A DNA stretch of 64,000 bases, taken from the NCBI RefSeq assembly GCF_901709675.1, contig NC_051098.1:15619464-15683463 (forward strand), read 5' to 3'. The DNA is from Syngnathus acus (taxonomy: Eukaryota; Chordata; Actinopteri; Syngnathiformes; Syngnathidae). A program made the position numbers and the translations under genes. Below are positions 26,820-38,570 of this stretch, piece by piece (within the stretch, counting starts at the first letter, position 1; the number at the start of each line of letters is the position of its first letter). The notes beneath the pieces are model-generated. The model did no database searches and was not told where the DNA came from. It saw nothing but the letters and a program-made list of their open reading frames with translations.

Positions 26820-26863
<44 letters not shown>

Positions 26864-29800
26864 GCAACTGGGAATAGCGGCACATAAATGTCACCTTTTA
26901 CAGGCACTGTGATTTGTACCCTGGGACAAGACAACCCCCACCCCTCCCACACAGTTTTTCAGACAGCCCCCCTCCCAGTCTATCCTCACTAATGCTCCCT
27001 CCTAAAAGTGCCTGAGTGGATGTGAAGCTACTAGACTAGACAAGGTAATTTCCTGCGGAAGTTTCCAGGGAGAAGTGGCAAGGGGGGGGGGGACTTTTGG
27101 CGAGACATGGGCGGGACATTTGTTTGGGGGGGGCTGATCAGGATGGGAAGTGAGAGGAGGGGAAGGGTGGAGAAGGATGCCCTGCAGAGGGGATGTGAAG
27201 ATGAGGGAGGCACACAGGTGTTTCTGGGTGGGATCCACTGGACTATGTCACAATAGCATTGGAACCCTAAAATTGCAATTAGAGGGGCGGGGGTCACATG
27301 GAACGGGTGTGTTTGTTTTGCTCACCTGAAGGGGCCGGAATGTCAGCCTCCACTTGATGATACTCCGATTAATATTTTAGAAAGCATCAGCCGTGAAGCC
27401 ATGTCTCTCTTTCAAGAGCAAAAAGTCACAAAGAGAAGACATTGATTTTCTTTTCTCTTTGCTCCTGTAAGCAAAAAATCCATCAACGCGACAACAATCG
27501 TGTCCTGCGGGAGTGAGCTTTTGTGTTTTTTATGTCCTTTATGGTGACGCTCTCGGTGGCCTGATAGGTTTGTGGTTTATTTTAGTTCAATGGAGTGGAA
27601 ATCGATTCGGTGCTCAGCTTTTTGAGACAAACGTGCCGGATGGAGATACAAAAAAGAAAAAATGGAAAACAATTGTGTGCATGGCAGATAACCGTGACCA
27701 CCCTTCATACGCAGCCCTTCAATCACACTCTGTATGTCAAATCTGACTTTATGCTGTCAGAATAATAATGGCCGTTCCACTAATTTGCCGTGGCGGCGAA
27801 GCGTGTGCCGTCCGATCCGACGCGGGCAAGGACGCTGTCATGACAACAGTCTGTGTGTGCGTTTGCATATGCGTGAGCTCGTAATTGCCTTGGACCTCCC
27901 TCCTCACGTTCCGAGTGAGAGTTGGCAGGTGCATGAAAACACAGCTGCATATTTTCCCGCTCACGAGAAAGTTGCGCGTCTTCTACACGGTGTGCACGCT
28001 CGCATGTTTAATTGTCAATTAGCCTCCTTCTTTAGCGTGCTAATGTGCTAAACTTCAATGATGTTGAGGCCTATACTTGATGCTACCATTTTTTTTCCCC
28101 CCTCTTGCAGTAATTCAAAGCCACTGGAGCCTTAAATCTAATCAACCGCTGCTTAAATGAATCCATAATACAGAAACACGCCCGTGGCTCATTGTTTTGT
28201 CATAGCTTGGAAATAATTTGCAGTTGTTGTCACATGTTACAATATTTAAATCGAACTTCCTAATTCTCATCAATTCAATACAATCACATCTATTGTGGCC
28301 GTTTTGAGCTACCAAATATGCTTCCCCGTATATTATAATTTGTCCGCCATTTTGTCATGTCCAAATGATTGTTCTTGCACCAATTCTTCCAAATATAGCG
28401 ATAATATTTTCGGTTCATATCAGCAGTACCTGCGATAATGCAGTTAGAGCGCTCCATCGATGGTCTCTATTGTTGCATGATTTATTTCTTGCTGTCAAAT
28501 TGTCTGATTGTGTGTGTGTGTGTTGCATGCAGTGGACATGCGTTGTGAAGGGAAATTCCTCTCTCAGGGTTGGGAGTTCTTCCTGTGGCAGAGCTGTGTT
28601 TGTACAGCCTGGCTTTGTCGGGATATCCTACCCGGCCCATGTCTGAGCCGCATGCAGGGGGGGGGAGAGGGGGATGCTTTAATGCTGGGAAGAGTTAGTA
28701 GTAAAGCAGTAGATGTCAGGTTTATGAGGAGCCTTCTCAGATCTTCATTAAATGTGAATTTGGCCTGTCGTCAATAAAGGCTTCAATGTGAGACGTCTGC
28801 GCCGGGCGCCGTAATCCGTCTTTTGGCTTTAGCGCAGCCTCGGGGGGAAAAGTTAACTTCTAATTGTCTATTTGATTTGAAAATCCCTCATGTGTCTAGC
28901 CTCGATGATCTTAGACTCTCTGAGAAGACTCTGATCTGCATAGGAGACATGGCGAGAAAGTTCAAATCCAGGTTCTGTGTGGACCGACTGCCATGTCACA
29001 TCACCGGTTGGGATTCCAGCGGATTTTGTTGACAGTTGTGTTGCCCGCTTTGTGCTCCACGTTGTTGTTTTTGAACATTTGATTCTTCTCTCCCTCGTTA
29101 ATGCCCCAATGACGTCGTACGGCGGTGGCCCGCTTGTGTGTTTTTTGTAAAGGCGCTCAGGAAGCGCTCGCTAACCTTTTCTATTCTCTTATCAGCGCTC
29201 GTCGGGACTCATAGTTAGCGTGACCTCTGCGGAGGTTCCAAACTTAGTAAAAAAAAAACTTCCCCAGACGCGCCTTTCCTGGAGAAATGACATCATCGTA
29301 ATTCCCATTTTTACTCTCTTTTGAAAAATTCTTCGCCGCATATTCTCGACATGCTTTGTCCACATTTCTCAATCAATTCAACTTTCCATACATTCCAATA
29401 CTTCAAAACATGGCTGCTATTTATTTCAATCGATTTAGTGTCTTCATTGAATGAAATGACATAATGACATCATTTTTCAAGACCGCCCTTCGGCTATTTA
29501 TTCATGATATTCCACCGTGTGGCTCTCCCAGCTTTAAATTGAAAAGAATGAATTTTAATGGCCACTGTGTCAGTGAGCTTTCTGCTCTCTGTTGCCCTTA
29601 ACGAACTGCTACCCTGCGCATCTCATTAGCACCGTGCCTTCCAATCTTTGCGTGCCCGCATGTTCGTGGGCGCTTTATCTGATCGACTGTCTTTTCACTC
29701 TCTAATCTTTCCACTCTCTGATAAGTGTTTGTTTCCCTCCCTTTGACCTTTTTTGTTCTCCTCATTCATCACGTATCGCAACAGGTGATTCAATCTAGTG

Positions 29801-32800
29801 CGGCGCCGTACAACAGAACAGTCTGTGCCCTAAATATATTTTTTTAAATTTCATATTCCTATAAAAAAATATATATAAATAACATGAGCTGTTAGATTTG
29901 TTGTTGTTTAAACCCAGCAAGGTCTCCCGCAGCAATTTTCACCTCCCCCGGCCGCCCATTTCGCACCTTCCCATATCTCCTTCACCTCCATCCAATCTTC
30001 TCTCCTCCTCACAATAACGACGAGACCATACCGAAGCGCTGTGGGCGACGACAACCGCGGAATAATAACAAATGTTGGGTTTGAGGCTTTTGCGATATGC
30101 TCGCCTTGTGTGTGGCATGAATGTATTCATCAGAAAAGAGCGTGTGGCCTCTCTTATCTCTAATGGGTGATAAACCCTCCGAGCTCCATGTCACCAATAC
30201 GAGGTGGGCCGCTATCTCCAAATACGGCGATGAATTTATGAAATTTGACTTGGAATGCTTTGTGTGAGTCTAAATGGGATTAACCAAGAAACCCAGCAAG
30301 CACAGTTTGGAAATGCTCAAATGTAAATTTGTGTGTTTTCTCTCTTACAGAAGTCATTCTCTTTGGTTTTGGAGGCTCAGGATGATGACAACAACACATC
30401 ACAAGCAGGTGCAGTACAATTTGTTTTACTGTGTTTATTTATTTACGCACGTAGGGATGAGAGCGGCATCACACTGATTTTCAGATCATTTGAGTCCATG
30501 CCAAAGCGGATAAAATGAGACAATTTGGGCAAACATGACAGGCTGTGATTGTGAGATCTCATTGTCACAACAAATAGCCCAATTTGGACTAAGAAATTAT
30601 GACATATACACAAGCCATAATGTGACAATTTGTTGTCATCATTTGCAGTTGAAGTTAGTGGTAGTTATTTATTTTCGGGCCACAGGGAACAACTTTGGTG
30701 CCTGTTGTGGAAAAAAAAATCTGAGGTCTATGCAGCTCTTGTAGTAGATCTCATTACGTTGTGGCCAGTGTTTATACCCACCACTGTAATGAGGTGCATG
30801 TGTGCTTGGGAAAAATGTGCCTCTATTTTTTATTTTTTTGTCTCTCTTGTCTCTGATCACACAAGGTTAGGAGGGCTCGCTTTTCATTTCCTGCTCATCT
30901 GCCTTGTTGTTTCTCCTCCTAATCGAGAAAAGCTGCATGACAGTCAACATGAGCTCCATATATAGTATATATATAATAAATAAAAATATACATATATATT
31001 ATAAATAATATACATATTTATAATATAAATATATATAAATGTATTTATTTATTAATCTATATTTTATACTTATATATATATAAATATATAATCATAAATA
31101 TATCTATATATTTTTTTCCCTGTCATATATATATATGCATTTTTTGCACTCCTGTCATGCCTCGACTTTCATCCCACCATCCTCCTCCTCTTCCTCATGG
31201 TGCCGGTGGATGATCCCAAAAAGATAGGGGAGATAATGAGCGGTAGCTCTACGCTTCCTTCACCGTCTTCTCCTTGTCATTATCGTCCAGCTCCATCTCG
31301 GCTCCTGACAGCTCCCGACTCTGCCACTGAAGCTATTCTGCCATCTCGCAGCCGACCTAACACGGGGCGGGGCGGGGCGGGGCGGTCCTGCCTCGCTTGC
31401 AGGACCGCCGTTTAATCAAAGCGGATTACTGAATGTACCCCTTCCAACTGCCCTTTACAGTACCTAGTGAAAAGGCATTAAGCAGTACCTAGAGGACGCA
31501 ATGACTTTGAATAAGATAGCACCAGTGTTATTATTCAAGGTCTATTTAAATTGGGTTCAACTTTTCCATCACTTGCGATTTAATAAGCAGCTCAAAGTCA
31601 AGTGGACAATGTCAGAACAAGGTGCACTGGACTTTATTACAGTCAACTGCTAGTTAGCTAGAGTTGCTTTATAGCCTCATCATTTTTACTTTGAATTGAG
31701 TTAGGACACTGTCAATTGATTTTGAATGTTAAAAAAAGATGTGCTCAAAGATTAAAGAGTTTTTTTTTCTTCTTCTACTGCTCCCTCAGATCAGCTGATT
31801 GAGCGTGTTCTTCTCTCCTCCATGTTGAATCCCGGAGAGCAGTGGCAGGCGTACCGCCACCACGGCCGCTCCTTCAGCCTGGAGTACCGCCTGCGCTTTC
31901 GCTGCGTCTCCAACTACTACGGGCCCTTCTGCAATAAGTTCTGCCGCGCCCGCGACGACTTTTTCGGCCACTTCAACTGCGACCCCAACGGCTCCAAGGT
32001 CTGCATGGAAGGCTGGACGGGAGCCGAGTGCAAAGAAGGTCAGGTGCTACGCCACTCTACTGAAGATTGTTTGAAAAGATAAATAAAAATAAACTTCCCT
32101 AAACTAACACATGCCAGCAGGCGGTCAAAATCGGGTTCCCCCCTCATAAAACAACTCCCGATAGCACATTTGGATTTGAATGGTTCATTCTCCACCTGTG
32201 CATGTGACTCCACAGCTGGATATGAACTCTGTGACCACCAAGCATTTGCTTCTGTGGTCCAAACGAAATGCAGGAAACACAAATGGAAACCGTGAAAAAA
32301 ACCGTTTTAGGACATCCTGCAGCCATTAGCACCCCCGCCCTCGCCTCGCCTCGCCTCATCACGCTTCCTTCTCAGCAGGTTGCTGATTGGAGGAAGTTTC
32401 AAAAATTAGCTCGGGTGACTTAATTGTGATGAATTGGAAGGGCGGGGGGGGGGGGGGTGTCTTTGTTTTACTGCCCCCTGGTGGCCAAGGTGCAAATACC
32501 AGAGTGAGCAGCACAATGTCCATTGAACTGAAGCAAAAAAATGGCTTTTTTTTTAATTTATGATTGTATTTTTTTGCAGCCGTGTGCAGGCAAGGATGTC
32601 ACCAGGCCCACGGCTCTTGCACCGAACCTGGGCAATGCACGTGAGTGTCTCACATTGTGTGTGATATTCACCCACAACATGAAATCCAACACAAGAGCTT
32701 CATTTAAATTCTCTTTTTGACTTGATGTCACTATTTCGGATGAAATTAGATGCAGGTCAGTGTCATGCTGTAACCAGTGAGCATCGTAATGAACCTTGTT

Positions 32801-35800
32801 TTGCATTTATTGTGGTTTTTCATCGCTATCGTGCTTGGTCGACGAGGAATTTGTTTCCCTTCGGCCGAGAAGCGTCTCATTATGCGGAATGTACCGAGAG
32901 AATATAAACATGTTTTTCTTCTGCCGTCTTCTCCTTAGCTGTCACTACGGCTGGACGGGGTCTCTGTGTGACCAGTGTGTGACGTTCCCCGGTTGCGTGT
33001 ACGGCAGCTGCACTGAACCCTGGCAGTGTGTGTGCGACGTCAACTGGGGAGGTCTGCTGTGTGATAAAGGTACACGCGTTGGATGGATGGATGGATGGAT
33101 GGATGGATGGATGGATGGATGGATGGATGGATGGATTCAAACCTTACCCATCGATGAACAACGATGTTCTCTCAAGCGTTTCTCTTCTCGATGAGATAAC
33201 CTCCCCCCCTACTAAGAAGTTTCACCTCGCTCTCCCTTTCCCAGCTCACTTTTTTTACAAAGATGATCCCAGGAGACGCGGTGTGGGAGGGGGAATTCGG
33301 GACCCCGGCCCCTCTGCCCGTGGGACGTTCCATTGTGCAGAGGGAAAGGCGATAGCCTTGGGTACGGCCATTGTGAGCCTGTAACTGTAGGCGGGGTCCT
33401 TACGCAGGTGAAGACAAAAGTGATGGAGATCACTGAGCAAATGTGTGTGCGTGTAGTTATTTGCACTGTGGGTAATGCATTTCTCTTTCTGGAAAGAATT
33501 GAAGGCACTTTACAGCGTGGGTAACATCTAAGGTTTCTAAGCAGGTTAATGATATTAATATAACATGGGCTACATTGTGCGACCTAAATGAAACAAACCA
33601 TTGTGTGTGTGTGTCTCAGACCTGAACTACTGCGGGACTCACCAACCTTGCATGAACGGCGGCACCTGCACCAACACGGAGCCCGACGAGTACCAGTGCG
33701 AGTGCCAGGAAGGTTTCAGTGGGCGCAACTGTGACATTGGTAGGTGAAAAAGTTCATTCATGGTACAATTCTGAGTGAGGTTGTAGCTGCAGGTTAAAGA
33801 ACTGTTCATAATCTTTTGTTGCCTTGCCTAAAACTGAAAGCATAATGCTGGCTGGCACCACCATGTTCTTTTGGTGATGTTTGCCCTAAACACCTATTTT
33901 GGAATTGCCAAATGAACCAAAACATTCACCCTGAATAAATTAAATTAAATTAAATTAAATTAAATTAAATTAAATTAAATTAAATTAAATTAATAATAAT
34001 AAAACTAAATAAATAAATAAAATCACCCTGCTGACGCTGGTGCTTAGATGCCTGCACAGTATCTAATGAAGTACCCTGTGAGTATATAACAATTTACAAC
34101 ACTCCTTGGTCTAATCTGCCAGTTTATATACAACTTCCCCCCGAGGGACTAATAAAGGCCTTGTTCGTTGTCTGCTTCCTCTTTCCTCCCGCCAGTTGAA
34201 CACGCGTGCGTGTCGTCGCCATGTGTGAACGGCGCCACCTGCGTGGAGGACTCCACGGGCTTCAGCTGCGTCTGCGCCCAAGGTTGGACCGGGCAGACCT
34301 GCGCAAACGGTAAATGGCTATGATAATACACGCTAACACATTAGCATATATATATATACAGTATATATATATATAATTTTTATTTAGAACAAAGATGCTT
34401 TCCTCCACTTTCCCTTCACACCTCATAAACTTCATGTCTGTGCCGTGAAGCGAGAATAAAGGTCAAGGATGTTTTGGTGGAGTAACAAGCAAGCTGTCAC
34501 GGCTTGATCACGCGTGGGTATGTGCGTCATATAAACGAGCGCGTGCATGCGAGTGTGTCGCTGAACTGCAGACGAGATTGGGCCGTTTGGGTTATTGTAC
34601 GTCAGAGCTGAGACTGTAAACAAGCTACGTTCTACATGCCTGATGTTCCTCGCCATCAGGATTTGCCGGCGTGTATACACAACAAGATGTATTTTTTTAT
34701 TGTTATTATTATGAGAGGAGTGAGACAAGCAGACGAACAAAGAGGGCGTTTAGTTTTGCTTTTGTTTGTTGTTTGAGTTACTCCAAAGCAGCTTAGACGT
34801 GGGTTATATTTACGAACAAAATTAATTAAATTCCTTGTTTGTTTGGAATTGGCTGTTTGTTTGTCCGAGTAGTGTCTGGCCTTTTTTTATGCAGAGTTGC
34901 GTTTAGGTTCGTGGAAAGTACTAGTTGCTGGGTTATAGAATGAAAATAAAAGGTTAGGAGGGGTACAGGAAGGCCTTTATAGTAAAAAAAAGCTTAGTGT
35001 GTTGAAGTTGGCACTTTCTTTGTAATGACCATTACTGCCATCTACAGGACTGGAGTGGAATCCTTCATGAAACGAGACAGACATTCGAGTTTTTCAATAT
35101 TTTCTTTGTTAATTCCCGTTTGAGATAAGTGGAAGAAGACCTTTTAACCCCTGTCACATTTCCCATCTTCTTCCCCCATTTACTTCAACACACTCCCTCC
35201 TCCTCTGACTGTGGAGGATGAGAAAATGGTGCGCCACCAATGATTGCATTTATCACTGTTTGCACAGAAACCACAGCAGCGGAAAATATTTAAAGCCCCT
35301 GAAGCGTCGGCATAGCAGTGCTGCATGGTTCCTAATCATAGATCCACATGCTACGCACACTCAATATGTCCACGATGCACACATTCGCCGACGGTTCACG
35401 GACATTTTCTTGTTGCAGCGCTGAGGCAGTGCGACCGAAGTCCTTGTGGACCAGGTGCAACTTGCCAAGAGACTGCGGGAGGTTACCGATGCCTCTGCCC
35501 GCCGGGATGGAGTGGCAGAACCTGCCAGCTAGGTCAGTGGGTCAATATTAAATCCCTTTGCAGGCAAGTAGCCATCTTTGCAATGCGGTCAGAATTCTTC
35601 TTACTGGGGCAGTCAAACTATAATGTATATATGTATATAAATATATATATTTTATTATTATTTATATTTATTTATTTATATTTTCCTCTCGCGCTTAAAA
35701 ATCTGCATTCATTAATAAATCAAAACAAAGAAAAAAAGTTCTTTTTAATGATTAGTTTGGGCTCATTACTGTATCCAGAAAAATCACAAACGTAAAATAT

Positions 35801-38570
35801 GCGAACCGTGAAAGTTCATCACAGCTATAATTACGTTGGGCAAGTTGTGATGACCTTTAGATGAACTCGCGCTTGATGTGAGAACAACTCATTACCGAGC
35901 CTCGGGGCCTCCTCGCGTTCATTTCAACACGGAGCAACCGTCTCCGATTCCTTCATTTATCGTTGCTAATTACGCGTTAGATGAGACCTGCGCCGCCGCA
36001 AACAGCCAGTAAAACAGCATTTCAACCAGGGCTACGTGATCAAATCTTCCCCTTTGAGGTGAGCTGTTCATCTTGAAGCGCAAACATCATCGAGCCTTCT
36101 GGGCTGCATTCTCACACAATGTTGCGTTCATTTACACTGACAAGCATGTTCCTCCGGGCCTTTGTGTGTTGGATGTTTCTCAGGGAGAACACACACATTG
36201 AATCCACTCACGAGCAGCCCGGGGATTGGAACATAACAATTTTTCACGGTTATGGACCCTCCTCCTCAACTGTGTTAAAGTGATCCATAACTCTGACATT
36301 TGATAATCCCCCGTAGCATTACACACTTTGTAATACACACACGTTGCTTTCAAAGTCAAGTGATAAATGACCTGAGCTCATTCTGTAGGTGGACCAGTGG
36401 TGTTTTTATGAGAGAAGAACTCATTGGGGCACTTATCAGTGAGAAAGTGGACTGGAGTGCTTTTCACACTGCACATGTTTTCGCTGCATTTTGGACATAG
36501 AATTTAGCACTTGTTGCTAAGCTACTTAACAGGAAGTAGCCTGGTGTCATTTTTTTTTTTACTACCGTAATTTTCGGACTATAAGTCGCGGTTTTTTTCA
36601 TAGTTTGGGTGGGGGGGCGACTTATACTCAGGAGCGACTTATATACATATATATGATTTTTTTCACTTTTTTGGGCATTTTATGGCTGGTGCGACTTATA
36701 CTCCGGTGCGACTTATAGTCCGAAAATTACGGTAGTTTATACCAGAGTCAGAGTCAGCTTTATTGTCAATTCCTTCATGCTAAGACACACAAAGAAACCG
36801 AAATGTCGTGTCGTTTATCGCGTAATACGTGAATTAATGTAATAAAAAATAATTGTCTTTGCTTGTAATGCAGAGGAGGAAACTTGTGATGTAAGCGAGG
36901 AATATGTGGCTACTTTGCTATATTTTATTTTAAGCTAACCTTTTATTATGCTAAATGCCACTTTTGTTCAACCCGGTATATTCAATTTAGTTCATCTCTG
37001 TGCCTTCTTTATCACGTCAGAGTGCGTCATCTGTTCTATGTCACAAAGATTGGGACACTTTCCTCGTCGTCTTTTGTACAATCCAGCCAATTTGTTGTCA
37101 ATCCGAAAACAAATGACTCTGTCGCCATCACAGCAGCGATTGAAAATTGATTGAATAATGTTCCATTTGCCCGCACGCGGTATCATAATGCATGACAACA
37201 GATTGAATCTTTTCTCCCTTTAGACGCCGATGAGTGTGAAATGAAAATATGCGTCCATGCCCGCTTTTGCCGCAATCTGATTGGTGGATACCTGTGTGAC
37301 TGTCTTCCTGGATGGATGGGGTCAAAATGTGACATCAGTGAGTCTGACATTTATCCACTTCACAGCAACAAGCCTACATTTTCTTTCCTGTAAATCATTT
37401 GTAAATAAATCTGCGTTCATATGACTATTTTTTTTCCAAATGTATTAGGGAACAGCAGCTGCCAGAGCGTGTGCCTCAATGGCGGACATTGCGAGGTGAG
37501 TTTGTACATTTCTTGGAATAATTGCATTTATGTCGGCAAACTGAACTGTAAAACAACTCGTGTAGGACCAGATGTCAGGATCCAGATGTTTGTGCCCGCC
37601 TGGCTTCTCTGGAAAACACTGCCAAATTCGCCTTGGTCCTTGTGATAGCGCCCCCTGTCTGCATGGAGGTCAATGCACGGAGAAGGATGAACGCACTGTC
37701 GCCTGTGACTGCCCTTTTGGGTATTCTGGAATCTTCTGTGAGGTAAGTTGAGCTTTACTTTTATTCTTAAAGGATTCGAATGATCTCGTGCTGTCATTTT
37801 TTTCTTTTTCTTCAGTATGGCTGTAACAACAAATGTAAATGTGCATTTTTTTTTTTCCCTGTCATTGTTACCATCATACCTTTATTTCAGATTGCGCTGG
37901 ACGTGTGCAACCCCAACCCCTGCTCGCAGGGGATGCCCTGTCACAACATCGATGGCAGGTACATGTGTGGCTGTCCTGAGGGTTACCATGGAAACGAGTG
38001 CCTCACCCTCAAAAGCCCTTGTTTTGGCTCTCAATGTCCAGGTAAGATGGAAGAGAAATTCACAAAATGTTTTCTGTAATGCACGATTCCTATTTTTTGT
38101 CGCCCCCTACAGGTGCCATGTCAGACACACAAGGTGGCATCAGCTTTTATATGATCCTGTTGGGCGTTTTAGCATTGGTGCTAGTGTGCGGCTGCACCGC
38201 GTGTGCCTTGGTCCTGTCGCATTTGCAGCACAAGCGGAAAAAGCAGCAAGCCGTCCCGCCGGAGGAGGACACCGTCAACAACCAGAGGGAGTACGTCAAC
38301 CTCATCCGAAATTTGGACCACTTGGTCCCCCCGCCCCTCCCGCCTCCCGCCGTGCCTCTGGTCCAGTCGCCGCCCGGCGCGACCGCCGCCGCCGTTAGCC
38401 CGCACTGCTACGAGGAAATCGAGCTGACTCTCCCTCCCTCCCCGGCCCCCTCGCACTCGTCGTCCCCTGCGCTGAAGCAGGCCCACGTCCCAAAACTGGA
38501 TATTTCCAACCGGGAGCGGGAGAAGCTAAACCGCTTCCACTGCACAGAAAACCACGAGCTCCAAGTGTGA
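20642..38570 (+). CDS. Jagged-family Notch ligand with a short ectodomain
   Basis: This is a type I membrane ligand for Notch receptors. Coding exons are 20642-20761, 24250-24561, 30351-30408, 31790-32038, 32580-32640, 32939-33069, 33620-33739, 34196-34309, 35419-35532, 37224-37337, 37449-37495, 37566-37742, 37891-38041 and 38113-38570, giving 741 aa. Order: signal peptide (core [14 protein letters not shown]), MNNL domain ([15 protein letters not shown]), DSL domain (about 203-245, [14 protein letters not shown]), nine EGF repeats, a stub of a tenth ([12 protein letters not shown]), a membrane segment (about 600-625) and a cytoplasmic tail with [12 protein letters not shown], ending in ELQV. 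EGF1-3 wording such as CEPWQC-type loops and [11 protein letters not shown] is Jagged, not Delta. Features such as KEAVCRQGC and [10 protein letters not shown] lean to JAG2. JAG1/JAG2 are about 1,200 aa with 16 EGFs and a cysteine-rich domain; those are absent here. Start is the only in-frame ATG upstream of the signal core. Confidence 0.9.
20762..24249. other. Jagged-like gene intron 1
   Basis: This 3.5-kb intron runs between the signal-peptide exon and the MNNL exon. It contains the 598-bp TA-flanked inverted-repeat element (21848-22445) and TG microsatellite sequence near 23310. No extra exon was recognised. Confidence 0.7.
21848..22445. mobile_element. MITE-like element with CCGT...ACGG termini, TA-flanked
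   Basis: The left end reads CCGTAATTTTCCATGTATAA; the right end, on the opposite strand, reads CCGTCTTTTTCCATGTATAA. Both ends are followed by GCGCACC-type or similar subterminal sequence, and TA dinucleotides flank both sides (21846-21847 and 22446-22447). There is no long open frame, so it is non-autonomous. TA duplication fits Tc1/mariner-type transposition; the family name is not known to me. A 3' piece of the same family lies at about 45334-45429. Confidence 0.75.
26350..26865. repeat. AT-rich tandem repeat region (AAATA/ATAA units)
   Basis: Repeated TATAAATAAATATATTTG and AAATAAAT units run throughout. A higher-order duplication is visible: TTTTATAAATGACTACATTT occurs uninterrupted at about 26785-26804, and in a copy interrupted at its TA by the MITE at 26508-26677. 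Confidence 0.85.
26508..26677. mobile_element. Palindromic MITE copy 1 (170 bp, TA-flanked)
   Basis: The termini are perfect inverted repeats of about 25 bp starting CCGTAATTTTCGGACTATAA. TA lies at 26506-26507 and 26678-26679. Four internal GCGACTTATA units make the whole element able to fold into a hairpin. There is no coding capacity. Confidence 0.9.
30955..31135. repeat. TA-rich low-complexity tract
   Basis: About 180 bp of nearly pure A/T with TATATA and ATAAATAT units lies in Jagged intron 3. Confidence 0.85.
31363..31409. repeat. GGGGC tandem array followed by an 11-bp stem hairpin
   Basis: Four GGGGC-type units (about 31363-31382) run directly into GGCGGTCCTGC (31381-31391), a 7-nt loop and the exact complement GCAGGACCGCC (31399-31409). 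It lies in intron 3 of the Jagged-like gene. The G runs could form a quadruplex. Confidence 0.85.
33081..33136. repeat. GGAT tetranucleotide microsatellite, 14 units
   Basis: This is a pure (GGAT)14 array. It starts 12 bp after the end of the exon coding EGF2 (donor AAAG/GTACAC at 33069/33070). Confidence 0.95.
33937..33992. repeat. AAATT pentanucleotide microsatellite
   Basis: About 11 pure AAATT units lie in the intron between the exons coding EGF3 and EGF4 of the Jagged-like gene. Confidence 0.95.
36565..36732. mobile_element. Palindromic MITE copy 2 (168 bp, TA-flanked)
   Basis: Same family and orientation as copy 1 and nearly identical in sequence. TA lies at 36563-36564 and 36733-36734. 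It sits in the Jagged intron between the EGF5 and EGF6 exons. Confidence 0.9.
36742..36814 (-). mobile_element. LINE 3'-end-like fragment
   Basis: CAGAGTCAGCTTTATTGTCA followed by AATTCCTTCATGCTAAG resembles the 3' end of fish LINEs of the L2/Rex type. It differs from the family at 2023-3075. It directly follows MITE copy 2. Confidence 0.5.

Larger units (their letters stand above)
24562..30350. other. Jagged-like gene intron 2
   Basis: This is the largest intron (5.8 kb). It contains an ATAA-rich tandem region with an inserted 170-bp MITE (26350-26865). Several AT-rich homeodomain-site-containing stretches (for example 25380-25530, with TAATTAG-like and ATTAGCG motifs) could be regulatory but are unproven. 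No coding exon was found. Confidence 0.65.

Noticed and set aside
33081-33992. CRISPR-like array
   Set aside because: The regular repeats are plain microsatellites (GGAT and AAATT) without spacers, and the genome is eukaryotic.
20642-38570. Identification as DLL3 or DLL4
   Set aside because: The short ectodomain suggests a Delta, and DLL3 is on human 19q13. However, EGF1-3, the EGF9-10 junction, the tail motif NNQ...IRN and the L-x-V ending are Jagged-type.
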